Shown here: one piece after another, positions 12,039 through 24,600 of the stretch
Layout: every line of letters starts with the position of its first letter
Position numbering within the stretch: position 1 is the first letter of the stretch
Assembly: GCA_003024785.1 (NCBI GenBank)
Contig: PUQB01000074.1
Location: 124,001 to 188,000, forward strand
Direction of reading: 5' to 3'
Source of the DNA: Selaginella tamariscina
Lineage: Eukaryota; Streptophyta; Lycopodiopsida; Selaginellales; Selaginellaceae
Length of the DNA stretch: 64,000 bases
Notes under the pieces: model-generated
Told to the model about the DNA's origin: nothing
What the model saw: only the letters and a program-made list of their open reading frames with translations
Database searches by the model: none
Program-made: the position numbers and the translations under genes

Positions 12039-12869
12039 TCACGGTGATGCCGGTACTTCTTCTTGTTCACGCTTTTGTTTCTTCCATTTGTACGCAGCCT
12101 CCAATATCTTAAGGTTTGGAGCCATTGAGGCTTCCTCGGGGAATATGTAGTCATAATATTCCTCTTGCCTGCCACGTCGTAACAACAGATATTAGATACA
12201 CATATACGTGTATATATACAATCTGCAGATAGAATGCCCAGAGTAACATCTGGGAAAATACATGGGTGTGTTCTATATATTTATTATCTATATATAATTG
12301 ATAAATACATACAGAGTTATATGTATATGTATATATATACGTACCCAGCAAAAGTGCCATCTTCCTGGGAAATAGGCCGCTTGCGTTTAACAGTCCTAGG
12401 TTGTTTCTTTTTAACGGAAGCCACGTCGCCTAGGGCGCCAAAGCTCTCCTCCATCTGTTGCCACTCATCCAATAACATCTTCCTGTCCTCCTTTTGCTCA
12501 GGTGCAGATGTTCTAAAGTACTCAAAAGCCCTCTCATATACTCCTGTTAAACACAACCTTCAGTATATCTTAAATAGTATATGTAACATATATAAAAGTG
12601 TATGCATATTAACATGCATATATAATATAAAAACAATCACCGACAATAAAAGAACTACAAAAAGCAGCAGTGAATAACCAAACTATGAGGCGCATTATGG
12701 CGCTATTATCTATATATACTATATGTTTGCACACCTTAGGAGTGCTTAACGATTCGCTAAACCACGTCTACATGTGTACGTTTGTTTCTATACAAAAACT
12801 ACCATATAACAAATGCGAAATAACACACGATACAATGAAATATGTGACTTATTAAGAATATATCACGTC

Positions 12870-12908
<39 letters not shown>

Positions 12909-13235
12909 CAGACAGAAGACAGACAGACAGAATTATATAAAATGGGTGCATGCGTGCGTGTGTTATTTGTGATTTTCTACGTACTTCTGGCCCGGGATAT
13001 TCTGTTCGACTCGTCTGCTCGCAAAGTATCAGGATCGGGTTCTTCAAAGCCCTCTTCAAATTGCAATGTTAAGCCAGCCTCGAACTTGGCATAGCTTAAC
13101 CACACCTTCAGGTGCTTTGTTCTATCCAATAGCCTCTCATATAGCTGCCTTGTACGTTCATGCTCCCTTTCGTTTATTTCAAAGTCGATATACGCCTGAA
13201 TATATGTCACATACATCATACACATATTTGAACAG

Positions 13236-13291
<56 letters not shown>

Positions 13292-15155
13292 GTAAACATA
13301 TTACCTTCCACAGGAGCTCGGGCATATCAAGAATAGGCTGTGATATAGCAAGTTCGAAAATGGAACGTCCCCGTTCAGTTTCCTCAAGAGACTGCTCAAG
13401 CTCGGCAAATTTACTCCATGCATAGCAGTTAGAAGGTGCCCACTCCAAATACCTCTCGTAGAGCTTTCTGCATCTGTCCATATTCCCTAGTTGCATCTCT
13501 ATCTCGATATAATCCTTGAATATCTGCAATATATGCAAGTTCATACACACACGGACGCAGAGAGACGACTTATGAGATGCATAAAATATTATGATCTATG
13601 GCATAATGTCAAACATTGTAAGAGAGATCATATCTTTAAAATACAAATAATTCATTACAAAAAGATCAGACACACACCCAATGTACCTTGTCTTTCGGAC
13701 ATCTTCCAATAGCTTGTCCTAACAACTTACGTGCTCCATGTAAATTCATCTGTCTAATTTCGAACTTCGCAGCCATTAGCCAAATCTTCGCAAATGTGAA
13801 CTTCTTATGTGGAATAATACTCAAGCATGTGCTGAAAGTACAAGATAAGTTCGTAAAGTGTTGCAAACATAGATTATAAAATGTATATTGTAATTCACAT
13901 ATGTATGCATACCTGTAGACGTCTCGAGTACGCTCCATGTCTTCAGCCTCAAGCTCCTCGTAGAGGGCGTAATTGATCCTAGAGATGGAAGCCAGTGTTA
14001 AAATCAGGTCCGTTATATGTTTGTGAGTGCCTGATTGTGTGTGTGTGAGAGAGAGAGACCCTCCTACACGTATGTACAAATGTGTATCTTACCAGAGATA
14101 GATGTAGCGTTGCCAATAACGCTTCTCTTCTGCAGGAGGGACATTAGCGATTGCACGTTCATAAATTTCTCGGATTCTGTCTCTGTCTCCAGCACTTTCC
14201 TCGAGCCGAATGTAATCAAACCAATGATCGTAATTGAGGGGATTCTTCTTCACTTCATCCTCGTATTGGAACCTCCTCTTGCTCACAATAACATCCTCGA
14301 TTCCTTCCCTTTGTTTAAAGAAAGTGTTATTATTGTATATGTCTATATGTATGTATACACATACCTGTCTCCGTGCATCTTCTCGAATGACACGAACTTC
14401 TTGTATAGCTCCTCTGCTTGTCCCTTCGGTATATGGTCCAATGCGTGCTTGTATATGCCTCTAGCCCGATCATACTCCTGTTATGTAGAATAGGTATGTA
14501 CATATAATCTAGTACACACACGCATAACAAAATAATACAGATATGCGACAACCAAATGCTTATACACAATGATGGAAATAGATATAGCGATTTTGTACAT
14601 GTTCATAAAAAAACTATTCATGTATGTATGCATACATGTGTATGAAATTTCATACCTTACAACGCTCCTCAAAATTGGCAAACGCAACAAAGAGTTCCTC
14701 TGTCTGACCGTCCTCATCCAGCTGCTGAACTGCACGGTGGTAGCAATCTCTAGCTCGAGCAATATCCCCATTTTATACTCAAACTTGGCAAAACGAATCC
14801 AGGATTTCACTGTCGGAATACACTCTACATACCTGTATAATTTACAAATATGAATACGGACATTCATTTATTTATTTATATATTACTTGTGGATGGTATT
14901 ATTTCGTGCATACACTATGCATTATACCTCTCGTAAATGGCTCTTGCGCGCTCGACTTCGTTATAGCGGAGCTCGAACTTGATATATGCTGCCCACCCAT
15001 GATGATCTGGTTCCCATGACATCCATCGCTCAAATACTTGCCGAGCTCCACCATGATTATTTAGCATCTCCTCCATGTGAATGTATTTGTACCTATAAAA
15101 CAGAAATACATAGTCAGACAGTGAATATATATACAATGCGAAATACATACGAACG

Positions 15156-15207
<52 letters not shown>

Positions 15208-16134
15208 ACATACATACCATAGTTGATCAACGCGGGGCAGGAGCGAAACAGCTCTGTCCCAGACGTTCCTGGCGTGATTGATGAATTTGTTTCGCATTTC
15301 CATCTCGGCATATTTTAGCCACAATGTGGGATTTGTGTATTCAACCTGGAGGGCACGCTCCCATACAGATCGAGCACGGGGAAAATCCTTCTGTGACTCT
15401 TCCCATTGCGCATATTTTACCCACACACTGATGTTCCAGCGTACCTGAAGAAAACAATTATATACATTCAGTTTTATACAATTTATCAACAACATATGAG
15501 ACTATATTAGGAGCAGTATGAACTAGTCAGTTATAAATAATTCTATAATGAATGTAAGCCTCAGTTCCATATCCCACGTCTTAACAAATATATATTGCAA
15601 CACATATACTGCACACCTACATACATATATACTATCCAACACAATAACATCGTTCTCATCAGATTGTATATGTAAAGCAGTATATATATGTACATGCATT
15701 TATGTCTGTCAACAATATGCTCATATATATAAATTATTGTAGAAGCATTGCATGTGTATATAACTTATAATAGCATACGATGACGACAAAGACCCACAAA
15801 CTCATATATACTACTATGTACATTCTCATATATAATGCAATACCCGGCGGATGAGATCCTCGAACTCCTTGCGGCGACGGAGGCGGTACTCATCAAGCTC
15901 CTGACGATCAGTGATCTTCTGCTTTGGGGGACGGATTTCCGGTTCCTGCCTCTCACGCGCCTCACGCAGAATCTGCTCCGAGGTGATCTGTATCGGCGCA
16001 GGCGTCTTGTTCTTCACGCGCGTTGGCCTTGGAAGCTTCACTTCTGTCTCCTTCCTCGTCAAATAGCCCAGCGATGCATCCGCACCCTTCTCCTTCTCCT
16101 TATCTTTCTCCTTCTTCTCCTTTTGGTGCGCCAT
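12039..16134 (-). CDS. CLF1: Crooked-neck-like pre-mRNA splicing factor (Clf1/Syf3, HAT repeats)
   Basis: This is the scaffold of HAT (half-TPR) repeats in the Prp19/NTC complex of the spliceosome. The order follows the family from end to end: [132 protein letters not shown], and near the end YYDYIFPEE. Twelve exons on the minus strand, all GT-AG: 16134-15844, 15444-15218, 15092-14928, 14832-14656, 14477-14365, 14308-14093, 13978-13913, 13831-13687, 13523-13305, 13195-12985, 12543-12345, 12168-12039. Phases close everywhere except in exon 4, where a GGGG run (plus strand CCCC near 14775) is one base short. About 719 residues if that base is supplied. Confidence 0.95.
13233..13292. repeat. (CA)n(TA)n microsatellite in CLF1 intron
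   Basis: About 20 CA units followed by TA units between exons 9 and 10. Other CLF1 introns hold (TG)n/(GA)n at 12869-12908 and (TA)n at 15161-15200. Confidence 0.9.
15159..15200. repeat. (TA)n microsatellite in CLF1 intron
   Basis: About 20 uninterrupted TA units in the intron between exons 2 and 3, close to the donor site at 15217. Confidence 0.9.
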
Positions 16135-17399
16135 AGCTGCAGAAACCCTTTTCTAGCGATTTACTGAAAAAATTTAGAAATTTTCGATTTTTTTAAGAAA
16201 AATATGAAGAAATCTACACAAATTGATGCATACCTGATCTTGTTCCTGTGCTACAGTTAGCTCCGAACGCAGCTTCTGCTAATAAAACTAACCGCAGCCG
16301 CTGCTCCTCGTCTCAAGAACCCTAAACTCTGTTTTTCGGAAGAACCCTAATTCTATCCTTTAAAACGAATCCAACGCCGTCGGATTTTTTTAACCCTATG
16401 TTGTTTTATACAAGCGTATTATATAACATTATACTACACAATGTGAACTCTATATAACAAGATACGATCTCATATATATATATAGTTCTATATAAATATT
16501 GTACATTTGTATTTCATACACACACACAGGGATGGAATATACATACATACATACATATATATACACATCCACATTAATATACATGTGTGTGTTATATATA
16601 GATAGATATATATGTATACACGTATATATACATATACATATATACCTATAGCTAGACATATGCATACATACATGCATTCATCTCTCTCTCTATATATATA
16701 CATATATAGACACACACACACACACACACATATATACACACATGTGTGTGTCTATATATATAGATAGATATATAGATGTATAATATGTATATATACATAT
16801 ACATGTATGTATAGCTAGACATATGCATACATACATGCATTCATCTCTCTCTCTCTCTCATATACATATATAGACACACACACACACACATATAACAAAT
16901 CTCTCTCCCTCTCTCTTCCTAAAAAAATTAAATCTATATAATATGTTATATACACATACATATATTTAAAATTTTTACTGTTTAGTAAAATTCAGAATAT
17001 TATCTCTTTCTAAATTTTAGTTTAGATATAATAAATTTAAATTTGAAATTTTATAACCATATTAAATTTAAACTATGGTTCTTGATAAACTTTACGTATT
17101 ATAACATATAAACAGATACTTTACACACAATTGTTAATATATGGCTTTAAAATAAAGAGTATTTTGGAGAGAGAGAGAGAGAGTATGGATATACATTATA
17201 TATGTACTATACATGGTTTACTTTGGGAGTTTTTTAAATCCCAGCAAGCACAATAGATATACACATATATACATACACACATACACATACAAGACAGTCG
17301 TGTTTAAAGTTAATGACGTGGTTAAATCAAATGCGTTTTAACCATATTATATTTGAAAGATATACATTATATGTATACTATATATTAAAATGATATATA
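16135..17399. other. Upstream region of CLF1 with microsatellites and a tandem duplication
   Basis: 16135-16330 is probably the CLF1 5' leader; it contains AACCCTAA-type motifs near 16315-16350. The rest is AT/CA/CT microsatellite DNA with no gene. Confidence 0.6.
16600..16900. repeat. Tandem duplication (about 165 bp) of microsatellite-rich DNA
   Basis: The string AGCTAGACATATGCATACAT followed by ACATGCATTCATC(TC)n and TATAGACACACAC occurs at about 16650-16735 and again at about 16811-16890. Confidence 0.8.
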
Positions 17400-17447
17400 T
17401 TATATGTGTACTATACCTTGGGAGTTTTTGGAATCCCAGCAAGCACC
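17189..17447. repeat. Duplicated 3' end of PPR gene
   Basis: The segment TTGGGAGTTTTT..ATCCCAGCAAGCAC occurs at about 17223-17251 and, inside the coding end, at about 17418-17447. The preceding ATATACATTATATATGTACT is also repeated. The outer copy has lost the reading frame. Confidence 0.8.
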
Positions 17448-19880
17448 TAAGAGACTTCTCCATGCAACAGCATCAGCTTGGAAGGGCATAGTATTGATAA
17501 TAGAGAATGCATCTTGCAACCTGTTAGCCCTCCCCAACATATCTATCAAGCAAGTATAGTGTTCCACGCTCGGCCTAATATCATACCTCGACATACTACG
17601 GAAACACCGTACGCCTTCCTCCACTGTACCTGCGTGGCTACACGCCGCAAGCGCAAGCAGAAACGTCACACCATCCTGTTCTACACACGCTTCCGACATG
17701 TCGTACATAAGTACAAACACACGCTGTGTGTTCCCCAATGAAGAGTGTCCCGCTATCAGTGCGTTAAAACACATCGTGTCCGTGTAATACACTCTGTTAA
17801 ACACCTCCTCAGCGTGGTGACTGCATCCGCATTTACCATAAAACTCCACTAAGGAAGTAGCCACTTCCTGACTGTTGTCCAGTCCGAGCCTGCATATATG
17901 AGTGTGTATAGCTCTCCCATCTTCTAACGCTGCTAAACTCCCATATGCCTTCACCACAGCAACAAACGATACACAGTCCGGTTCGCACTCCATACTATTA
18001 AACAAATCTACAGCTACCGAGCTTTCCCCATTGTCCACGTATCCCATCATGAGTGTGTTCCACGAGATAACATCCCTATGTTTCATAATTCTGAATATAT
18101 CACTTGCCTTATGTATCTCCCGGCACTTAATATACATATCCAACAGCGTGTTTAACACAAACATGTCCTCACATCCACGCTCCCATGCTTCTGTATGTAT
18201 GTGTACCCCGTAACTTAAACAAGTCTCGACATCCACATGCTTCTCTACACCCATCCCTATACACGCCTTGAGTGCAGCAACAAATGATACAGAATCTGGT
18301 ACACAGTCCATGCTCTTGAATAAATCCATTGCTAACAAGCTCTCCCCATTCTCCACGTATCCAAGTATGAGACTGTTCCAGGAGACAACATCACGATGAA
18401 CCATGTTATCAAACACAGCTCGAGCGTGGCTAGTACTCCCGAACTTCATATACATGGCCACCAAGTTGCTTGCCACAAGTATGTCCTTGTCGTACCCACG
18501 CTCCTTGGCTTGCTTGTGTATGGCAATCCCTTTCTCTACATAAACCTGTCTGTCCGTCTGTCTCTCACTAACCAAGCTTGAACATGCCTTGAGTGCAGCA
18601 ACATACGTAACAGAGTCCGGTTCACAGTCTATGTTCATGAATAACTCCAGAGCTGCTAAGATTTCCCCATTCTCCACGTATCCCTGAATCAAGCTAGTCC
18701 ATGAAACAACGTCTCGACAACTCATCTGGTTGAAGACGTTCCTGGCATGCAGCATGCTCCCGCATTTTCTGTACATGTCCAACAAGGTGTTCACCACGAA
18801 TATGTCTGTGCCAAATCCACGTTCCTGGGCTTGCCGGTGTATGACTATCCCCTTCTCCAAGCAAAACTCCCTGTCTACTATCTTCTCACTAGCTAAACTT
18901 GCACATGCCTTAAGTGCAGCAACAACGGTGACAGAATTGGGTTCACAATCCATGCTTCTGTATAACTCCACAGCCAGCAGGCCCTCCCCATTCTCCACGT
19001 ATCCCTTCATGAGAGTAGTCCAGGAAATAACGTCTCGGTAAAGCATCCTGTCGAAAACAGCTCGAGCATGATACATGCTCCTGCATTTTCTGTACATATC
19101 CACCAGCGTGTTTGCTACAAGCACATCTGTATCATATTCACGCTCCTTGGCTCGTTTATGAACGATTAACACCCCCTCTAAACGCATCTGTGTCTCCAAA
19201 TCTGCACATGCCTTGAGAGCGGCAACGAATGTAATACAATCCGGTTCACAGTCCATTCCCATGAACAAGTCCAGAGCCACCAAGCTTTCTCCATTCTCCA
19301 CGTATCCAAGTATGAGGTTGTTCCAAGTAACAACATCCAGAGACACAGTCGTATCAAACACAGAATGAGCGTGCTGCATGCTCCCGCACTTTCTGTACAT
19401 GCCCAATAAACTGTTTACCAAGAACGTAATTGTATCAACTCCAAGTTGCGTTACCTGTTTGTGGATAAGCCTCCCTCTAGCTATACAAAGCTTCCTGTTT
19501 TGTTTATGGGTAGCTAATCCTGTACAGGCCTTTAATGCAGCAACGAACGTATATGAGTCTGGTTCACAATCCATTCGGATGAACACGTCCAGAGCCGCCA
19601 TGCTTTCCCCATTCTCCACGTATCCCAGAATGAGACTCGTCCACACTACAACGTTCCGCTCTCTCATGTTATCAAATACATCCCTAGCATGGAACATGCT
19701 CCTGCACTTGCTGTACATGGTGATGAGAGCAGCGACTACATATGTATTACTTTGACACTTGGCTTCCACCGCATCCACGTGTACGGCTTTCCCCGCTTGC
19801 AGGTCTCCCGTCTTCCCACATTGTTTAAGTGCTGCAAGCAGTTCTGCGACAGTCTTTCTTTTGTTCTGTGGTGTGTTTAC
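17400..19880 (-). CDS. PLS-class pentatricopeptide repeat (PPR) protein, E domain truncated
   Basis: PPR proteins of this class bind organelle RNA, often at editing sites. One long open frame shows seven modules of about 100-110 residues. Each has (H)ARxVFDxM, then a GYVENGES block, MDCEPDSVT(F/Y)VAALKAC, and an IH linker leading to LVxMYxKC. The frame runs upstream of the first in-frame GTG (19778) to a possible acceptor at 19880 (reads VNTPQNKRKTVAELLAALKQ), so a short 5' exon with the ATG is expected; I could not place it in phase. The C-terminus reaches YTCLIDMLGRANRL and WRSLLGAC, where an E domain normally begins, but ends after 13 more residues. No DYW domain. The modules are unusually alike, pointing to internal duplication. 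Confidence 0.9.
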   Translation of the reverse strand, partial: VNTPQNKRKTVAELLAALKQCGKTGDLQAGKAVHVDAVEAKCQSNTYVVAALITMYSKCRSMFHARDVFDNMRERNVVVWTSLILGYVENGESMAALDVFIRMDCEPDSYTFVAALKACTGLATHKQNRKLCIARGRLIHKQVTQLGVDTITFLVNSLLGMYRKCGSMQHAHSVFDTTVSLDVVTWNNLILGYVENGESLVALDLFMGMDCEPDCITFVAALKACADLETQMRLEGVLIVHKRAKEREYDTDVLVANTLVDMYRKCRSMYHARAVFDRMLYRDVISWTTLMKGYVENGEGLLAVELYRSMDCEPNSVTVVAALKACASLASEKIVDREFCLEKGIVIHRQAQERGFGTDIFVVNTLLDMYRKCGSMLHARNVFNQMSCRDVVSWTSLIQGYVENGEILAALELFMNIDCEPDSVTYVAALKACSSLVSERQTDRQVYVEKGIAIHKQAKERGYDKDILVASNLVAMYMKFGSTSHARAVFDNMVHRDVVSWNSLILGYVENGESLLAMDLFKSMDCVPDSVSFVAALKACIGMGVEKHVDVETCLSYGVHIHTEAWERGCEDMFVLNTLLDMYIKCREIHKASDIFRIMKHRDVISWNTLMMGYVDNGESSVAVDLFNSMECEPDCVSFVAVVKAYGSLAALEDGRAIHTHICRLGLDNSQEVATSLVEFYGKCGCSHHAEEVFNRVYYTDTMCFNALIAGHSSLGNTQRVFVLMYDMSEACVEQDGVTFLLALAACSHAGTVEEGVRCFRSMSRYDIRPSVEHYTCLIDMLGRANRLQDAFSIINTMPFQADAVAWRSLLGACWDSKNSQGIVHI

Positions 19881-20418
19881 CTGTTAATAATACGCTGTAA
19901 AGCATTAAGAATTGATGTGTTAAGTTTTACCATGTATGAAAACGCACGTCCTCTGATGCACATGTGTATGCATACTAAAGCAGGGGTTTAGCCTGCTTCC
20001 ACCCTCGTCTGTGCCTGGCACGTCTGAGTTTTCCGTGCTCAAACACAAATGTGTGTGGGATCTCCGTGTCAAAGTTCAGGAAATTCTTACCTATATATGT
20101 ATGCATTTCTTATGTTAGACACGTACCACACGCACACCGTGTACACTATGTGCGTGTATGTATATGTACGATATATGCATTTTTCTGTTAGACAGAGAAG
20201 AGAGTGGTTTTTCCCTGTTTTTCAAAAGCCCAGGATCTAACCCTGACTTTTGTAAAAAAAAGGTGCAGAAAACCGGAGGAGAGAAAACCATGGCAAAAAA
20301 AAGGTATGTGTGTGTGTATCTGTGTATATATATATACACAGATACACACACACATACCTTTTTTTTGCCATGGTTTTCTCTCCTCCGGTAAAAAAAAAGG
20401 TATGTGTGTGTGTATCTG

Positions 20419-20451
<33 letters not shown>

Positions 20452-20463
20452 ATATATATAATA

Positions 20464-20494
<31 letters not shown>

Positions 20495-20739
20495 ATTACG
20501 TTACCTCACAAATTTTTTGGGTCTGCCCTCCATTTTTTGGCATTTCACCTATATGCAATGTACTCTAGGCCCTACGCATGTCTCATTATTCTATTGCCCA
20601 GAAAATAAATAAAAGAAGGGGAAATGTGAGAGAAATGTAGCAGTTCGAGAAAAATATTTTTAAAATATATAAAATGCAGAATTATAAGATCGATTATGTG
20701 TGGGAATCGTACTTACCTCCCCAATTTTCCTCACTGTAC
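19881..20739. other. Upstream region of the first PPR gene
   Basis: Holds a possible short 5' exon or leader, and at 20049-20200 sequence related to 37200-37330 and 52440-52560 (AGGAAATTcTT.., CTTATGTTAGACAC). It also contains the perfect palindrome at 20272-20389 and a TA-rich tract at 20418-20490. No additional gene supported. Confidence 0.55.
20272..20389. repeat. Perfect 118-bp palindrome plus a third direct copy
   Basis: The left arm starts ACCGGAGGAGAGAAAACCAT and runs to the centre at about 20330. The right arm is its exact reverse complement and ends ATGGTTTTCTCTCCTCCGGT. A further direct partial copy (A-run, GGTATGTGTGTGTGTATCTG) follows at 20390-20418. Confidence 0.95.
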
Positions 20740-21395
20740 AGATCCTGTGGAGAAGCACTGGTTGTACACAGATTACTGAATTTGTGCAGAAAATTAGACA
20801 CATTTTTTACATACCTCACGCAACGAACCCTAAACCCTAAAGACGTTATTTAATGACGATTAGTTAAGCTAACTAAATGATATACTAACGATGATTAGTT
20901 AAGTTAACTAAACGAGGAGACAAGGAAATAATATTTATTTTCCAAGAAACTGTTTAAGATAATATTAGCGGATAATCCAATGCTTTAAACATATATAGAG
21001 TTCGAAGAGAGGCTGTCTTTCTTTATGTTTTTTTTGTTTAATTTATATTTTAAAAGGGTATTTTGATTGACTATGTCTACGGTGTGTACCTGTATATTAT
21101 CATTTGTAGTTTTCTTGAATGTTGAGGTTTATTAATAAAATAAAGAAAAATTTATCAAACTGACCCTCTACTGTGATATAATTTCCCAATTATTCAGGAA
21201 ATGCCCAAGTTAATTTTGAATCATTAGTTTAATAACAATGTTATACACACACACACACATAGAGAGAGAGAGAGATGTGTGTGTTTGTCTACATGTTAAA
21301 ATTCAAAGCTATTACCTCCAAAAATTATTTTACAGAACAAAACATTGTGAGTGCCATAAACCATCTTTTCCTTGTATAAAAGCTTTTTTTTACAC
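20740..21395. repeat. Left part of segmental duplication, copy 1
   Basis: Corresponds to 52650-53570 and partly to 37440-37780: GAAGCACTG.TTGTACA.AGA, an AACCCTAAACCCTAAAGA leader, TTAGTTAAGCTAA.TAAATGA, and CATTGTGAGTGCCATAAACC. It is interrupted at 21395 by the Mutator-like element and continues at 35210. Confidence 0.75.
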
Positions 21396-21480
21396 CGGTC
21401 TCGGCGAAAAGGAGGCTCCGGCTCAGGAGGCTTTAGAATATTCTAGCATATTCTAGAATATTCTCAAGAATATTTTTTGA
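21396..21480. repeat. Left terminal inverted repeat of element copy 2
   Basis: GC-rich tip with two GGAGGCT blocks, then AGAATATTCTAGCATATTCT repeats. Matches the right end of copy 1 in reverse complement. Confidence 0.8.
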
Positions 21481-21619
21481 TATAAGTTTTTTTAATATGC
21501 CACTGGCTTAATATTTGCCGACCAAACAAACAAATAAATTTTAGAATTTTTTTTAATACTTTATAAAAAAGTTCAATAAGTTACTATTCAAAGCATTTTT
21601 ATGTATACCATTTATCCTT

Positions 21620-24600
21620 GTAGCACCGTGGGTCATGAACTCTGCAATTCACCAGCAAATGACCTCCATCTCACTAAGCATCGCCTTTGTAGAAAGTATG
21701 TGACGTCCGGGTTCAAGCCAAGCACACGGCTGTAGACAAAGTACATGTGTACACATGGGCTCCAACTTTTGCTCTTCTGAAAGGTAGAACAACTGCATGT
21801 AGGATAAGTACTGATAGTCACCTTTGCAGAGTCATTTCCTACTGACACAATGAAAGCCTCCTTCTGTTCTTTAACTGTCACTTCAACATTTTCTCACTTG
21901 ACCTAAAAACGTCTTGGCCTTGTGGAAATTCTTCTGTTGTTCCTTAGACATTTTTGTTGGAGTCCGGACCATGCGTCCTTCGAAAGGTGGAATTGTTGTA
22001 GATCCAGCTCCACGTGGTGGCATGGTGTTTTGTCCTTCTGACCCTCATCTACTCTTCCTGCCGTCCCCTGTAAACCTTCCAGAACAAAGCCTGCATCCTG
22101 TAGTTCTCTGACCTCCTCACTTGTCAGCTTCGTTTCCTTGAGCACAGGCCAAACCGTTGGTGGTGTTGGAATTCTTGACTGAAAATTTTGCCGTTTGGCT
22201 GTGTGAAACACCCTGAATCTCTTGGGCAAACCACATCATCTGTTGTACATACTCCTCATTCCCCAAGGCATCACTGTACATTCATTTTCTGTAGAATCCT
22301 GGTGCTGGCACTCTGCTTGGATAACCGATTGGTTTTCCACACAAGAGCAGTTCCTTCCTGATTCATCCCCAAACACTTAACCTTACTGGATGCTCGATTG
22401 TTGATGGCCCACTCTGTTTGTGCAATCTCTCTCTCCAAAACCTCTTCGAACCTTAACCTCTTTCTCCTGTTGTTTTGGACCACCCGCTCTGTGTACTCTA
22501 CATCATGTCTGTGTGAACGTCAGCATCAGACTGTTCTGTTCTGTGACTGTTCTCCTGACAGTTTGCACTCGAACGTTAGTGGTACTCGTGAACTTCGGGC
22601 TGGTCAAGTGTTCCTCGTCTTCCACCAGATTGATAATTGTTGATGGAGATACACTTTTCCCCTTAGAGAGTTTGCGTTGCACTCGTTTCAACAGAGTTTC
22701 CTTCGAAGGACCTGACCCTGTATACCTCCCTTCTATTGCCACTTTCACCTTTGCACTCTGCAAACTGCATCAGTGAGGTCTAACACTGTCGCCTCCAAGT
22801 GGTACTCTTTTGGCCAATCTTGCTCTTCTTGCTCTCGCGTGAATCACTTCAGCATTGTTTGTAGTTGGAACGCTCGCGAGTCCTTCTTCTGTCATGTCTC
22901 CCAGTTCCGCCATGGAGATGTGGTCCTCATGCCTGATCCACCAAGACAGCCATGTCTTCAAAGCACGAATGTTTGACGCTCGTCCTTCCCAAAAAGACTC
23001 GAGAATTGCTAGTTGTTCTTTTTAGATTGTTCATTCAGTGCTGCAGGCCAGGCACGAGCAAGCTTCATGTGTTCTTCGCGATGTTCTTTGCGATCCATTT
23101 CTTTGTCACCTGACGCACGGATTGCATAAAGTGAAACAGACAGCTTCTTTCCCTCCCTTTCATCTTTGCTCCGTTGTTGAATACTTGGCGCAAGGCTATC
23201 CATATCGCTCCAGCCTCATCCGACATGAAACCAGCAAAGTTGACATTCTCCAAACCCTGTTTCTTACAAACCTCTAGCATTGTGTTCAAGAACTTCAGCA
23301 CTGCAACATTATCTTCGCGGCACATATCTGCGTAAGCTATAGTCACCATGGATCTGACACTGTAAGAGAGCATTAGATAACAAAGATTAGAAAGTGTTAT
23401 GAAGAGTTCTACAACTTACAATGGGTCATAAAGGTGTATTCCAATTGTCGCCCAGTCTGGTATACGGTGTGTGGTCCAGAACAACCCATTGATCATGAAG
23501 GTCTCCTCCACTTTGACACCTTCTGATGTAGTCAACTCCTGAACCCGGTCCCTCAACTGTCATTTTGAAGATCAAGGCTGCTCCTCAGCACCATGCAGTT
23601 CCATCCCTGGAACATGTATGACGTGAATGAAAGGTATTGGCAACTTTGTCTTCAGCTCCAGAAGACCCTCGTAACCCTCTCTAAAGTGTGTCTCCTTCTG
23701 TCTTGATTGTGTAATCCAGTCCCGAGTCCTAAAGAAAAGGTCACGTCAGTGTGTAAGATCTAAAGAAAAATACCTTCATGGTTTGTAAGAGGTTCAAGTT
23801 TTAGAGTAAACCAGTGTACGAGACTTCTCCTCTTCCTTGAAAAGTTCTTCAAAAATGACATTAGCTTTGGCACGCTGAACGTTTGAAGCTGACACTGAGG
23901 GGCTGACTGGATGCTAATGAACACCTCTGTGAATGAACAACCTTGTAAAAGAAATGTCGTCTGGCAGAATGTAGTACACATAAGCTGGACAAGTGTGCAC
24001 TAGCAATGGCTCCTCTCCACAATGCTTACATTTCATGCCTTTTACTTTGCCTGACTCAGTTGTCTTCGCCTTCTCCACAACACCCTTAAAGTGACATTCA
24101 TTTGCTTTCTTCTCAAAAGCCAAGTAGGGGCAGGTAGCATTTATGCATTTGAGATGTCTAACACATGAACTTTGACTGACTCGCGCCGGAACGTGCTAGT
24201 GTGTTGTGCTTGGGTGTGTCCAATGGTAGTAGCCATCCTTACGATTTATCCCCAATTACTTCTCTGTGCTTTCTTTCTTTGGAGGAAGTTCGTAAATGAC
24301 ATTTTCATTGTATATATCCGGTAATTTAGAGACTCGTTTAACTTCAGACGAACCAATGAGATTCTTCCCTATCCTACATTTGTCTGCTCTTAAATGGCAC
24401 AAAACGATGGATTCTCGGCCTCAATCACCATACCAGCATGGATTTATTCATGCTCCTTGTTCGCAACCTGAACAACGTGCCCTTTGTTGGGCACAATGTG
24501 TAAAAGACAAATTGGTTTGATGTATTGCCTTCTGGTAACAACTCCACATCTTCTCTAGAACTCGCAGAAACTGACATTAATTGAATCATATGTATAATGA

